Positions 9,153 through 21,666 of a stretch of 64,000 nt of DNA are shown here, piece after piece. Every line of letters starts with the position of its first letter. Within the stretch, counting starts at the first letter, position 1. The notes under the pieces were generated by a model. The model ran no database searches. It was not told the origin of the DNA and saw nothing but the letters and a program-made list of their open reading frames with translations. The position numbers and the translations under genes are program-made. This DNA comes from Streptomyces sp. NBC_01197 (GTDB lineage Bacteria > Actinomycetota > Actinomycetes > Streptomycetales > Streptomycetaceae): contig NZ_CP108569.1 in assembly GCF_036010505.1 (NCBI RefSeq), positions 4,630,001 to 4,694,000 of the forward strand, read 5' to 3'.

Positions 9153-12692
<3,540 letters not shown>

Positions 12693-12788
12693 GGCGGGGA
12701 GCGTTTGGAAGGGGGCGTTCAGGCGGCGTTCCGCTGCGCGGAGGCGCGCCCGACAAAAGGTCAAACCGGTCATTGTGTACTGAAAAGC

Positions 12789-12794
12789 TATAAT
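12789..12794 (+). promoter_or_regulatory. TATAAT element upstream of the MMPL gene
   Basis: A perfect TATAAT lies 50 bases before the MMPL start, inside an unusually A+T-rich patch (about 12752-12805) in an otherwise very G+C-rich region. No good -35 box sits at 16-18 bases, so a regulator-dependent promoter or a merely A+T-rich operator is possible. Confidence 0.4.
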
Positions 12795-12843
12795 AACCGC
12801 ATTTGTCTCTGCTGTCGGATCTCCGCACCCTCCAGGGGAACGC

Positions 12844-15138
12844 ATGAGCGCGCAGAACGGTACGGACACGGGAGCGACGGCGGCGCCGGGAGCCGGGGCC
12901 CGGGCGGGCCGGCTGCGGCGGCTCGGGGAGTGGTGCGCCCGCCATTTCGTCGTCGTCATCGTGGCCTGGCTGGTCGCCCTCGGCGTGCTCCATGCCCTCC
13001 AGGGCAGCTTCGGCGGCACGTACTCGGACGACTTCTCGCTGCCTGGTACGCAGTCGAACAACGGCGCCCAGGTGCTCAGCCACCACGACCCGGCGGCCGG
13101 CGGGATCGGCGCGCAGGTGGTGCTGCACGACGGGAAGAAGTCCCTGACCGGCTTCCAGAGCCAGATCGACCAGACCGTCAGCTCGCTGCAGAAACTCCCG
13201 CACGTCCTCTCGGCGGTGAACCCGCTGCCTGCCTCGTCCTCGTCGCCGCCCACCGGCGCGCTGTCCTCCGACGGGAAGACCGGCTACATCACCGTCCGAT
13301 TCACCGCTAACCCCACCTCGTTCGGGACGTCGTACCTCCACGGCGTGGACTCCGCGGTGTCGCCACTGCGGGCCGCGGGCGTCGAGGTCGAGTACGGCGG
13401 GCCGCTCGGGGAGCTGGCCCGGCCCAAGGCCACCGATCTGACCAGTGAGGGCATCGGGTTCGGGGTGGCCGTGGTCGTCCTGCTCATCGGCTTCGGCAGT
13501 GTCATCGCCGCGGGGGTGCCGCTGGTCACCGCGCTGATCAGCGTCATCGTCGGGCTGAGCTGTCTGGCGCTGCTCGCCGCCGCGTTCACCTTCGCCAGTG
13601 TCTCGCCGACCCTCGCCACGATGATCGGGCTCGGCGTCGGGATCGACTACGCACTGTTCCTGATCACCCGTCACCGGCAGCAGCTCATCGACGGCGCCGA
13701 CCCGGTCACCGCGGCGGGGCGGGCGGTCGCCACCAGCGGCCGGGCCGTGCTGGTCTCCGGCTGCACGGTCGTCGTCGCGCTGGCCGGGCTGTACGTGTCG
13801 CAGGTCAGCTTCATCGGCAGACTCGGGGTCGCGTCCGCCGTCACGGTCGTCACCGCGGTGATCGGCGCGGTCACCCTCGTACCGGCGCTGCTCGGGCTCG
13901 CGGGGCGCCGGATCGACCGCTACCGGGTGCGGAAGCCGGTCGCCGAGGGCCCGGCCGAGCAGGGTGCGGAACCGGCCGCGAAATCCGCGGGGCCCGCGAA
14001 GTCCGCGGGTCGGGTCGGCGGCTGGCACCGTTACGCACAGCGCATCGAGCGCCGCCCGTGGTGGTTCCTGGTGACCGGAGTGGTGATCGCCGGGGTGCTG
14101 GCGATCCCGCTGTTCTCCATCCGGCTCGGCCACATCGGTGACGGCGCCGACCCCACCAGCTTCACGGACCGGCGTGCGTACGACCTGATCGCCAGTGGGT
14201 TCGGGCCCGGCGCCAACGGGCCGCTGACCCTCGTCGTCGACCAGAGCAAAGTGCCGTCGAGCGACCGGTCGGCGCTGGCGGACAGTCTCAAGAAGGCGCT
14301 CACCGACGTCCCCGGCGCGGCGAGCGTCAGCAGCCTCAAACCCACCAGCGACGGCCAGGTGCTGACGGGGTCGGTGGTCTCCCGCACCTCACCGCAGGAC
14401 GCCGGAACCAGCACACTGTTCAAGAACCTCAAGAACACCATCCTGCCCAACGCGGTGGCCGGGACCGCCGCCACGACCTATGTGACGGGCACGACCGCGG
14501 CCCAGCAGGACTTCCTCGACATCATCGCCGCCCGGCTCCCGCTCATCATCGCCGTGGTCGTCGCGGTCGCCTTCGTCATCATCCTGGCGGTGTTCCGCGG
14601 GCTCCTCGTGGCGCTCAAGGCCGCCGTGCTCAACCTCCTGTCGATCGCGGCGTCCTACGGAGTGGTCGTCGCCGTCTTCCAGTGGGGGTGGGGCGGCCCC
14701 TCGCTCGGCGTCCACGGGACGGTGCCGATCGAGAGTTACGTCCCGATGATGATGTTCGCCATCGTCTTCGGGCTCTCCATGGACTACGAGGTCTTCCTGC
14801 TCGCCCGGGTGCACGAGGCCTGGGTGCGCACCCGCGACAGCAGGGGCAGCGTCGCGCACGGTCTGGAGATCACGGCGCGCGTCATCAGCTGCGCGGCGCT
14901 CATCATGGTCAGCGTCTTCGCCGCGTTCCTCCTCAGCGACAACATCGTGGTCAAGATGCTCGGCCTCGGACTGGCCGTCAGCGTCCTCATCGACGCGACG
15001 GTCGTCCGGCTGCTGCTGGTCCCCGCCGTGATGACCCTGCTCGGCAGCAGCGCGTGGTGGACGCCGCACTGGCTCGACCGGGTGCTGCCGCACATCGACA
15101 CCGAGGGCGAGCGCCAGGGGGCTGCCGGGGCCGGCTGA
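12844..15138 (+). CDS. MMPL-family RND transporter
   Basis: 764 residues. An N-terminal helix (about residues 35-52) precedes an extracytoplasmic domain (GTYSDDFSLPGTQS and following). A block of five helices (about 200-360) contains GLGVGIDYALFLITRHRQQL, the family's conserved Asp-Tyr segment in helix 4. A second helix (about 410-430), a second external domain and a second five-helix block (about 560-745) with GLSMDYEVFLLARVHEAW complete the duplicated layout. These are proton-driven exporters, often of lipids or small hydrophobic molecules. ATG at 12844 follows AGGGGAA. The transported substrate is unknown. A secreted HNH protein gene follows 67 bases later. Confidence 0.92.
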   Translation: MSAQNGTDTGATAAPGAGARAGRLRRLGEWCARHFVVVIVAWLVALGVLHALQGSFGGTYSDDFSLPGTQSNNGAQVLSHHDPAAGGIGAQVVLHDGKKSLTGFQSQIDQTVSSLQKLPHVLSAVNPLPASSSSPPTGALSSDGKTGYITVRFTANPTSFGTSYLHGVDSAVSPLRAAGVEVEYGGPLGELARPKATDLTSEGIGFGVAVVVLLIGFGSVIAAGVPLVTALISVIVGLSCLALLAAAFTFASVSPTLATMIGLGVGIDYALFLITRHRQQLIDGADPVTAAGRAVATSGRAVLVSGCTVVVALAGLYVSQVSFIGRLGVASAVTVVTAVIGAVTLVPALLGLAGRRIDRYRVRKPVAEGPAEQGAEPAAKSAGPAKSAGRVGGWHRYAQRIERRPWWFLVTGVVIAGVLAIPLFSIRLGHIGDGADPTSFTDRRAYDLIASGFGPGANGPLTLVVDQSKVPSSDRSALADSLKKALTDVPGAASVSSLKPTSDGQVLTGSVVSRTSPQDAGTSTLFKNLKNTILPNAVAGTAATTYVTGTTAAQQDFLDIIAARLPLIIAVVVAVAFVIILAVFRGLLVALKAAVLNLLSIAASYGVVVAVFQWGWGGPSLGVHGTVPIESYVPMMMFAIVFGLSMDYEVFLLARVHEAWVRTRDSRGSVAHGLEITARVISCAALIMVSVFAAFLLSDNIVVKMLGLGLAVSVLIDATVVRLLLVPAVMTLLGSSAWWTPHWLDRVLPHIDTEGERQGAAGAG

Positions 15139-15205
15139 GCGTGTGCAGGATTGCGCGGTTCTAGGATTGTGCGGTCCCGACCCCTATCCGCCAGGACGGC
15201 TCTCC

Positions 15206-15892
15206 TTGATACGTACGCGCTCCGCCCTCCCCGCAGTTGTGGCCGTCGCCACCGCACTCGCCCTCGGCGGCTGCAAGGCCGGTGACGGCTCCTCAGGTTC
15301 GTCCGGGCCCGCGGGGAAGGCGCCGCACGGCTCCGCGCTCGCCGCCGCCGACGCCCTGACCGTCAAGGGGCGTGCGCCCAAGACCGGTTACGCGCGCAAG
15401 GAGTTCGGCAGCGCCTGGTCGGACACCGACCACAATCACTGCCCGACCCGGGACGACGTGCTCAAGCGCGATCTGCGGGATGTCCGGTACAAGAGCGGTG
15501 ACTGCCAGATCACTTCGGGAACGCTGGTCAAGGACCCCTACACCGGGACGACGATCAACTTCGTGCGCGGGCACAGCAAGGTCGACATAGACCATGTCGT
15601 GGCACTCTCCGACGCCTGGCAGAAGGGCGCCCAGCAGTGGGACAGGACCAAGCGGACCGCCCTCGCGAACGATCCGCTGAACCTGCTGGCGGTCGACTCC
15701 TCCACCAATCGCAGCAAGGGCGACGGTGACACGGCGACCTGGCTGCCCGCGTACAAGCCGGCGCGGTGCGGCTATGTCGCACGGCAGGTGGCGGTGAAGA
15801 AGAAGTACGGGCTGTGGGTGACGGGCGCGGAGAAGAACGCGATGAAGCGGATCCTCTCCGGCTGCCCGTCCGAGAGACTGCCCACCGGCTGA
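15206..15892 (+). CDS. Secreted HNH endonuclease-family (DUF1524) lipoprotein
   Basis: 228 residues from a TTG start at 15206, preceded by AGGACGG with 6-base spacing. The N-terminus IRTRSALPAVVAVATALA then LGGC is a lipoprotein signal with lipobox Cys. The catalytic region reads VDIDHVVALSDAWQKGA, then ANDPLNLLAVDSSTNRSKGD: the Asp-His and Asn..Lys-Gly-Asp motifs of the HNH/DUF1524 (GmrSD C-terminal) nuclease fold. An exported, membrane-anchored metal-dependent nuclease is the likely product, perhaps for DNA scavenging. It ends convergently with the MFS gene, 89 bases away. That gap holds three imperfect GACCGCCGGGCTG repeats and no clean hairpin. Confidence 0.85.
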   Translation: MIRTRSALPAVVAVATALALGGCKAGDGSSGSSGPAGKAPHGSALAAADALTVKGRAPKTGYARKEFGSAWSDTDHNHCPTRDDVLKRDLRDVRYKSGDCQITSGTLVKDPYTGTTINFVRGHSKVDIDHVVALSDAWQKGAQQWDRTKRTALANDPLNLLAVDSSTNRSKGDGDTATWLPAYKPARCGYVARQVAVKKKYGLWVTGAEKNAMKRILSGCPSERLPTG

Positions 15893-15981
15893 CCCCGGCA
15901 CCGGGCTGTCGGGACCGCCGGGCTGACGCGACCGCCGGGCTGTCGCGGGGTCCGGGTGATGTAACTACCGGGCCCCCGCGA

Positions 15982-17253
15982 TCAGTTCTCTGCCGGCGGC
16001 GCCCAGCGGATCCGGGTCGCGCACAGGGAGACCAGGAGGGCCGCGGCCGCCACGGCGCCCATGCCCCACACCAGGCCGCCGGCGTTCGCGATGAAACCGA
16101 TCACCGCCGGCCCGGCCAGCAGGCCGACGGTCCCCATCGCGGCGACCAGCGCCAGCGCCTCCGGGCCCTGCCGCGCGGCGGCGACATACACGCAGGGCGT
16201 CACGGCCGCCACCCCCAGGCCGACGCAGGCGAATCCGATGAGCGCCGGGACCACGCCGCCGACCAGCAGGGCGAGCGCCAGGCCCACGCCCGCCAGCACG
16301 CTGCCGGTCAGCACGATCCGCCCGTCGCCCCAGCGGGTGCGCCAGCCGTCGGCGAAGACGCGGGCCAGCACCATCATGACCGAGACGACGGCGATGCCCA
16401 GCGGGGCCACCGAAGCCGCCGCCTTGAGCACGTCCTTCATATAGAGCGCCGACCAGTCGTTCATGGCGCCCTCGGTCACGGTGCCGAACGCCATCGCGCA
16501 CCCCATCCACAGCGTCAGACGCGACGGTACGGAGAGTCGTCGCCGGGTCGTCGCCTTCTTCTTCTCCGGCTGCCGGCTCTCCGGCTGCTGGTCCTCCGTC
16601 AGTAGCCCGGTCTGGGCGAACCCGACCAGCAGGAGCAGGATCGCGGCCGCCGTACCGAAGTGGACGGCCAGCGACGTGGTCAGCGTGTTCACGCCGGACG
16701 CCAGCAGCGCCGCGCCCAGCGAACCGGCGCTGAACGTCGCGTGCAGTCTGGCCATGGCCGTACGCCCGTACGTGGTTTCGAGCGCGGCTCCCTGCGCGTT
16801 CATGGCCACGTTCAGACAGCCGACGGCGATTCCGTCGCAGCCCACGATGACCACGGCGACCGGATAGTTCGGCACCTCGGCAAGCGCCAGCAGGAGCAGC
16901 CCGAGGCAGAGCGCGGAGAGCGAGGCGAGGCGGCGCGAGCCCAGGCGCCTCATCAGTACGGTGACGAGCGGGAACGAGACCGCCGCACCCGCACCGCAGG
17001 CCATCAGCAGCAGACCCAGTTCCGCCTCGGTCAGATGGAGCTGTGCCTTGAGGGTGGGCAGCCGCGATGCCCAGGTGCCGTACTGGAAGCCCAGGAAGCA
17101 GAACAGCGCGGCGATCGCCACCTGCGCCCGGCGGAACGGATCGCGCACGCGGATCAGATCGAGCGGCCGCCGCCGGGCGGCCGGACTCGGCTCGGTGGCG
17201 GGGTCGACGTCCGGTTCCATGACCGGTTCGGTTCCGACGTCTTGGTGGGTCAC
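15982..17253 (-). CDS. MFS transporter, last gene of the dioxygenase operon
   Basis: 423 residues with twelve predicted helices and a short N-terminal acidic/Pro-rich extension. The first helix region reads FCFLGFQYGTWASRLPTL, and a loop between helices 2 and 3 carries RRLGSRR. The central cytoplasmic loop has EKKKATTRRR. It resembles sugar/fucose-permease-like actinobacterial MFS proteins. The GTG start lies one base after the stop of the GNAT gene, so co-expression is expected. In this context it is the likely exporter or self-resistance pump for whatever the operon makes; that is inference. Confidence 0.85.
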   Translation of the reverse strand: MTHQDVGTEPVMEPDVDPATEPSPAARRRPLDLIRVRDPFRRAQVAIAALFCFLGFQYGTWASRLPTLKAQLHLTEAELGLLLMACGAGAAVSFPLVTVLMRRLGSRRLASLSALCLGLLLLALAEVPNYPVAVVIVGCDGIAVGCLNVAMNAQGAALETTYGRTAMARLHATFSAGSLGAALLASGVNTLTTSLAVHFGTAAAILLLLVGFAQTGLLTEDQQPESRQPEKKKATTRRRLSVPSRLTLWMGCAMAFGTVTEGAMNDWSALYMKDVLKAAASVAPLGIAVVSVMMVLARVFADGWRTRWGDGRIVLTGSVLAGVGLALALLVGGVVPALIGFACVGLGVAAVTPCVYVAAARQGPEALALVAAMGTVGLLAGPAVIGFIANAGGLVWGMGAVAAAALLVSLCATRIRWAPPAEN

Positions 17254-17254
17254 T

Positions 17255-17752
17255 TCATACCGCCTTGGACATGTACACCGCGTTCGTCCCGTAACTTCCC
17301 GGGAGTGCGATGTCGCGATGGGCCGCGTATCCGTTCGCCGACCAGAAGGTCTCGCTGCCCGCGACGGAGATGAGGGAGATGCGTTCGTGCGTCTTCGACC
17401 TGGCGGCCGTCGTGAGGTGGTGCAGCAGACGCTTCGCCAGCCCTCTGCCGCGCAGGTGTTCGGCGATGACCAGGTCGTGCAGATGCAGATTGGGCGAGCG
17501 GAAGACGGTCTTCTCCGCCCGGTTCAGGTCGGGGTACTGGAACAGCGGGTAGGGCAGGGCCAGCAGATAGCCCGCGATCTGCCGGTCGAGACGCAGCACG
17601 AAGCAGGTGGCGGGCGAGGGGCGGGCCCGGGACTCCAGCGCGGCCCGGCCCTCCGAGAGGGCGTTGTCGGTGTACGTACTGGCTTCCAGCGCCGCGATCG
17701 CGTTCCAGTCGTCGGCGGTGATGTTCCGTATCTGAACGTCCTGGTCCGTCAT
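17255..17752 (-). CDS. GNAT N-acetyltransferase
   Basis: 165 residues. GNAT motif A (acetyl-CoA pyrophosphate loop) is at about residues 95-108 (VIAEHLRGRGLAKRLLHHL), following the core strand NLHLHDLVIAE. The C-terminal ETFWSANGYAAH matches the family's aromatic/Gly segment. ATG overlaps the decarboxylase stop by 4 bases. In this operon it probably acylates an amine, possibly the decarboxylase product, either as a biosynthetic step or for self-protection. The substrate cannot be read from the sequence. Confidence 0.85.
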   Translation of the reverse strand: MTDQDVQIRNITADDWNAIAALEASTYTDNALSEGRAALESRARPSPATCFVLRLDRQIAGYLLALPYPLFQYPDLNRAEKTVFRSPNLHLHDLVIAEHLRGRGLAKRLLHHLTTAARSKTHERISLISVAGSETFWSANGYAAHRDIALPGSYGTNAVYMSKAV

Positions 17753-18996
17753 GGCAGATCCTCCGTGGCAGAACCGGGGGTGGATGTCCCGGACCCGGAC
17801 GGCAGCCCGCGTATCACGGTGTACGGAAGGGGGCTGAAACCGTTGAAGCCCTGCGTCGCGTAACTGGTGGCGTAGGCGCCGGACGAGAGGACCCAGACCG
17901 GGTCCCCCGACGCGACGGCCTCGGGAACCTGGACGAGGCGGTGCTCATGGGCGTAGGCGTCGTCGCTGTCGCAGGTGGGGCCCGCGACCACGGCCGGCAC
18001 CGAGGGCGCTCCCGGGTGGGACGGGAAGACCAGGCGGTACTGGAGCTGGTCCATCTCGTACAGGCCGTTGAACTTTCCGCAGCTCAGATACAGCCAGTGC
18101 TGACGTTCACCGTTCAGCTGCTCCCGCGTGGACAGCCGCGCCACATGGGCCCGGATGGCGCCGTGGTCGGCGACCAGGTGGCGCCCCGGCTCCATGACGA
18201 AGTCCAGCGGGGTGCCCGACACTGCCCGCAGCTGCCGGATACCCTCCCGGATCGCCGCGAAGATCTTGTCCAGCGGCGGATCCAGCGGTCGGCCCCGGCT
18301 GTCGAGATAGCCGAGTGCGGGCAGCCCGCCGCCGAGATTGATGTGGTCGAGGTGGATCCCCCGGCCCCGCAGGGCCGCCAGCACGCCGGCGAGGCTCGCG
18401 AACGCGCTTTCCCAGGCCTCGGCCGTCATCTGCTGGGAGCCGACGTGCACGGAGAGACCGGCAGGTGTCAGCCCCGTGGCCCGGGCCGTCTCCAGCACCC
18501 GTACGGCGTCGGTGCCCGAGCAGCCGAACTTCTTGCTGAGTCCCCACAGCGCACCCTCGCCGCTGGTGGCCAGCCTGCAGAACACCCGCGCGCCGGGGGC
18601 ATGGGCCGCGATGGCCGTCACGTCCTCCACGCTGTCGGTCGCGAAGTCCCGGACGCCGAGCCGGTACGCGTCGCCGATGTTCCGGTCGGACTTGATGGTG
18701 TTGCCGTAGTGGATCCGGCCGGCCGGGACGCCGGTCCTGATGGCCCGCTCGATCTCGTGGGGGCCGGCCGCGTCGAACCCGGCGCCCAGCTCCGCCAGGC
18801 AGGCGAGCACCTCGTCCACCGGGCAGGCCTTCATCGCGAACCGGACGGCGACGTCCGGCAGTTCCCAGGTCAGCGTCTCGTACTGCTGCCGGATTCCGCC
18901 GAGGTCGTAGACGATCCGGTCGTCGGAAGCCGCTGCCAGGGCTTCATAGAGGGGGGTGCTGAGGTGCCCGGTTCTGTTGAGGGGCCTAGTGCTCAT
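17749..18996 (-). CDS. Fold-type III PLP-dependent decarboxylase (ornithine/diaminopimelate decarboxylase type)
   Basis: 415 residues. PLP Lys is at about residue 56 (FAMKACP). HVGSQ, the phosphate-binding GGG (INLGGGLPALG), EPGRHLV and the second-subunit catalytic Cys in PTCDSDD (about 343) are all present. These features fit alanine-racemase-N/ODC-DapDC family enzymes and closely follow the ODC-like WGPTCDxxD pattern. The stand-alone location in a biosynthesis-like operon suggests decarboxylation of a modified amino acid, not polyamine or lysine housekeeping. The ATG lies 11 bases inside the previous gene. The substrate (ornithine, lysine or an hydroxylated derivative) is undetermined. Confidence 0.88.
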   Translation of the reverse strand: MSTRPLNRTGHLSTPLYEALAAASDDRIVYDLGGIRQQYETLTWELPDVAVRFAMKACPVDEVLACLAELGAGFDAAGPHEIERAIRTGVPAGRIHYGNTIKSDRNIGDAYRLGVRDFATDSVEDVTAIAAHAPGARVFCRLATSGEGALWGLSKKFGCSGTDAVRVLETARATGLTPAGLSVHVGSQQMTAEAWESAFASLAGVLAALRGRGIHLDHINLGGGLPALGYLDSRGRPLDPPLDKIFAAIREGIRQLRAVSGTPLDFVMEPGRHLVADHGAIRAHVARLSTREQLNGERQHWLYLSCGKFNGLYEMDQLQYRLVFPSHPGAPSVPAVVAGPTCDSDDAYAHEHRLVQVPEAVASGDPVWVLSSGAYATSYATQGFNGFSPLPYTVIRGLPSGSGTSTPGSATEDLP

Positions 18997-20293
18997 GGAT
19001 GCCTGCTTCCCTGCTCACCCGTATCAGTGGTCCCCAGGCCTGGATCAGCAGCGCGAAATCCTCCATGTCCTGCTGGGCCTCGTTGAGCAGCCGGTCACCG
19101 CGCTCCGCCAGCGCATCGGCGAACTCGGCGTATCTGCCGCCGAGTTTCCGGTAGGAACGGTCGAGGCTGCGCAGCCGCTCCTCGTTCTCCTCCCGGTCCA
19201 GCCAGCTGCTCTCCCGGGCGAGTTCGGCCACTTTGTCCGCGCGCAGCCGCAGCCGGTCGTCGAGCAGCGAGTCGCCGGCCTCCGCCATCCGCTCGTACAC
19301 GGAATTGAAATAGAGCATCGACAGGAAGAACTTCACCAACCGCAGCTGGTACGCCATGAATCCGGCGTCGGTGCGCCGTTCCCCGGTGTAGAAGTTCACG
19401 ATGTGGCGGTTGTGCAGGACGCCGGGCAGTCCGGCGTCGTGGACCAGATGCATCAGGAAGTAGTCGCTGCCGATGGTGTCGGTCGCGGGCGGCAGCGGCA
19501 CGCTCTCGTACACGTCGCGGTGGAAGCTGATGTTGCACATGTCCACCCGCATGGGATCGACCAGGCCGACGGCCGAGTGATCGTGCGTGAAGAGGCCGGT
19601 GCCCGCGCCCTTGAACGCCTCGGCGACCAGCTGTTCCCTGGCCTCCTCCGACCACGTGCGAGGGGCCCACAGGCTGACGACGTCGTGGTAGACGGAGGGG
19701 TCGAGCTGCTGGATCTCGCTGATGTCCACGGACAGTTCGCCCACGAAGGAGCTGCCCACCAAAGACACCGTCCGCTCCGCGTGGGCGGGGTCGAGGTGGG
19801 TGTCGGAGACGCTGTCCACCGCGTCGATCGCGCGCTTCCCGAGCGACACCAGCTCGTGGTGGACGGGGAACAGCGGCACGCCGTTCAGCGTCTGGTAGGT
19901 GCTGTCCGAGTCCCTGCGGTGCAGCGATTCACAGCCGAGCGCGGCAGCGATCAGAAAGGCGCGGTTCGTGCAGGCGCCGTACGAGACCTCGGAAGGCAGC
20001 ATGAGGTCGAGCAGCAGATCGGGCTTGGGCACATCGGCGAGGCTGATCAACCGCCGCAACAGCGAACGCTGTTCGGCTTCGTCCAGGTGGTGCACGATCA
20101 CATGCGGCGTCCCGGTGGCTTCACCGGCGACTTCCGCGTGCTCGGCGAAATCCCGCTCGCCCGACGAGTCCAGGATCAGCAGATGCACGTCGACGTCGAA
20201 GTGAGCTGCGGCGTACTGCGCCTCGGCGCGCATGGCCGAAATCGTCGCGGCGCACGCCCTGTTGGTGGGAAGGGTCAGACAGATTCGGTGCAT
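18986..20293 (-). CDS. Uncharacterised protein (DUF6271-like, possible GT-A-like N-terminus)
   Basis: 435 residues, no signal peptide or membrane segment. The N-terminus MHRICLTLPTNRA looks like the first strand of a Rossmann/GT-A fold, with HLLILDSSGE and a later RRDSDSTYQ that could be a DxD-like metal site. The C-terminal third (from about residue 330) is charged and helical (DREENEERLRSLDRSYRKLGG). From memory it resembles the actinobacterial family DUF6271, which I cannot verify here. The start overlaps the dioxygenase gene by 19 bases, so it is tightly coupled. Its unknown chemistry is the most interesting gap in this operon; glycosyltransferase-like activity is a guess. Confidence 0.6.
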   Translation of the reverse strand: MHRICLTLPTNRACAATISAMRAEAQYAAAHFDVDVHLLILDSSGERDFAEHAEVAGEATGTPHVIVHHLDEAEQRSLLRRLISLADVPKPDLLLDLMLPSEVSYGACTNRAFLIAAALGCESLHRRDSDSTYQTLNGVPLFPVHHELVSLGKRAIDAVDSVSDTHLDPAHAERTVSLVGSSFVGELSVDISEIQQLDPSVYHDVVSLWAPRTWSEEAREQLVAEAFKGAGTGLFTHDHSAVGLVDPMRVDMCNISFHRDVYESVPLPPATDTIGSDYFLMHLVHDAGLPGVLHNRHIVNFYTGERRTDAGFMAYQLRLVKFFLSMLYFNSVYERMAEAGDSLLDDRLRLRADKVAELARESSWLDREENEERLRSLDRSYRKLGGRYAEFADALAERGDRLLNEAQQDMEDFALLIQAWGPLIRVSREAGIHEH

Positions 20294-21339
20294 GCCAGTT
20301 CTCCGGTAAACCGCTCGGCGTTCCGGCCGCCCCAGGATTCGAGTCCCAGGAGCTTCGCGCCGAGGTCGCTCAGTTCGGCGGCGCCGTACCTGAGGGATTC
20401 ATGCCGGTCCGCGTCGCCGACCAGCGTCTTGTTCCAGTCCGGGGTGGAGAGGGTGCGCCAGGACTCGATCCGGGACTTCCGCATCTCCTGGTGGGACTCC
20501 AGCGCGGGCATCATCGAGAGGTACTGGACGGCGCGGACGCCGCTCTCCGAGATGTTGCGTGCCACACCGTGGGCGAGCAGGCCGTTCCAGATCAGCAGAT
20601 CGCCCGCCTTGAGTTCCGGCTGGACGACTGGGAACTCCGCGCGGTCGGTGCCCGGCCTGATCGGGTCCCGGCCGTCGGGCTGCGCGATCCTCCACCGGTC
20701 GAACTGGCGGAACAGCTCGGGCGAGCACTGGAATCCGCCCCGCTCGGGCTCGGTGTCGTTCAGCGCGATGATGCCCTGGACACGCTGGGGCAGCACGCTG
20801 AGCGTGGTGTCGACGTCCCAGTGGAGCTCGATGTCGAACCCCTTGTCCGTGGGCGCGATCAGCGCGCGGTCACGGTTCTTGATGTTGGGCGGGTTCAGGT
20901 TGAGCCGGTCCAGGGTCACCCACAGCTCCTCGCAGTCCCACACGTCGGCGAACGCGTCATGGACGCGCTGCGCCTGGCGGCTGTCCCAGATGAGCTGGTG
21001 GTGGTACGCCTCCACGAAACCGTAGATGTGCAGTTCACGGTCCAGGTCCGACCGGAAATCGCGGTCGGCGTACCAGGTGTCGGGCCGGTCCGGATCGAGA
21101 CCCTGGAAGTCCCAGGTGAAGTCCAGCAGGCGCTGCGCCGCGGCAGGGGGTATCGCCTCTTTCACGACGATGTAGCCGTAGGTCTGCCAGAAGGCGAAGT
21201 CCTCCTCCGACAGCACGCGCAGCGGCTGCGACTTCTTGATGTCCCGCAACGGTGTCTGCGCCAGGTACATCTCCCCGTCCGTACTGAAATAGGGGATGTC
21301 CGATGCGGCTCGATACAGATAGGGGTCAGACGTCGACAT
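20275..21339 (-). CDS. Phytanoyl-CoA-dioxygenase-like Fe(II)/2-oxoglutarate oxygenase
   Basis: 354 residues. The Fe-binding facial triad is visible as HWD (in ELHWDVDT, about residues 172-174) and a distal His (LLAHGVARN, about 256), with a 2-oxoglutarate-binding Arg in RAVQYLSM soon after. The N-terminal segment carries DFAFWQTYGYIVV, typical of phytanoyl-CoA-type (PhyH) oxygenases. It is the first gene of the five-gene minus-strand operon; ATG has GGAG six bases upstream. It probably hydroxylates an amino acid or small metabolite that the downstream decarboxylase and acetyltransferase then use. Substrate unknown. Confidence 0.85.
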   Translation of the reverse strand: MSTSDPYLYRAASDIPYFSTDGEMYLAQTPLRDIKKSQPLRVLSEEDFAFWQTYGYIVVKEAIPPAAAQRLLDFTWDFQGLDPDRPDTWYADRDFRSDLDRELHIYGFVEAYHHQLIWDSRQAQRVHDAFADVWDCEELWVTLDRLNLNPPNIKNRDRALIAPTDKGFDIELHWDVDTTLSVLPQRVQGIIALNDTEPERGGFQCSPELFRQFDRWRIAQPDGRDPIRPGTDRAEFPVVQPELKAGDLLIWNGLLAHGVARNISESGVRAVQYLSMMPALESHQEMRKSRIESWRTLSTPDWNKTLVGDADRHESLRYGAAELSDLGAKLLGLESWGGRNAERFTGELACTESV

Positions 21340-21666
21340 GCAACCACTCCAGGTATGAATGTGCTGGTTCTGGTTCTGCTTCTCGTTCTGGGCGGAAAGT
21401 TCGGGCGCGGCCGCCCGGCGGCGCGTCCCGCGCGGCCAGGGCCGTGGACCGGGCCGGGCCAGGCCACGGAAGGATGCCGTCGGCGGACCGCGGGTCCGGC
21501 GGGACGGCCGCGGGGTGGGGAGCTCACCCGCGCGACGGGGGATGCGGCGGCGTTGCCGCGTACGCGCTCCGGGCCGGCACCGCGCGGCGGGAGCCAGTCC
21601 CGCGGTGCGGTGGGTGCCGGGCGGCGGGTGGGAGGTGGTGAGGGGGATGTGCCGGGTGGGGCGCGG
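21340..21666. other. Intergenic region upstream of the dioxygenase operon
   Basis: 327 very G+C-rich bases between the dioxygenase start and the GH3 stop. A CTGGTTCTGGTTCTGCTTCTCGTTCTGG-like run of hexamer-type repeats lies at about 21362-21391, next to the dioxygenase ribosome-binding site. No credible gene or hairpin was found, so the operon promoter may lie here or transcription may read through from the GH3 gene. Confidence 0.4.

Noticed and set aside
17282..17870. TAA triplets on the plus strand inside the GNAT and decarboxylase genes as possible TTA codons
   Set aside because: In frame they read as Ser-Tyr (AGT TAC), so they are not TTA codons.
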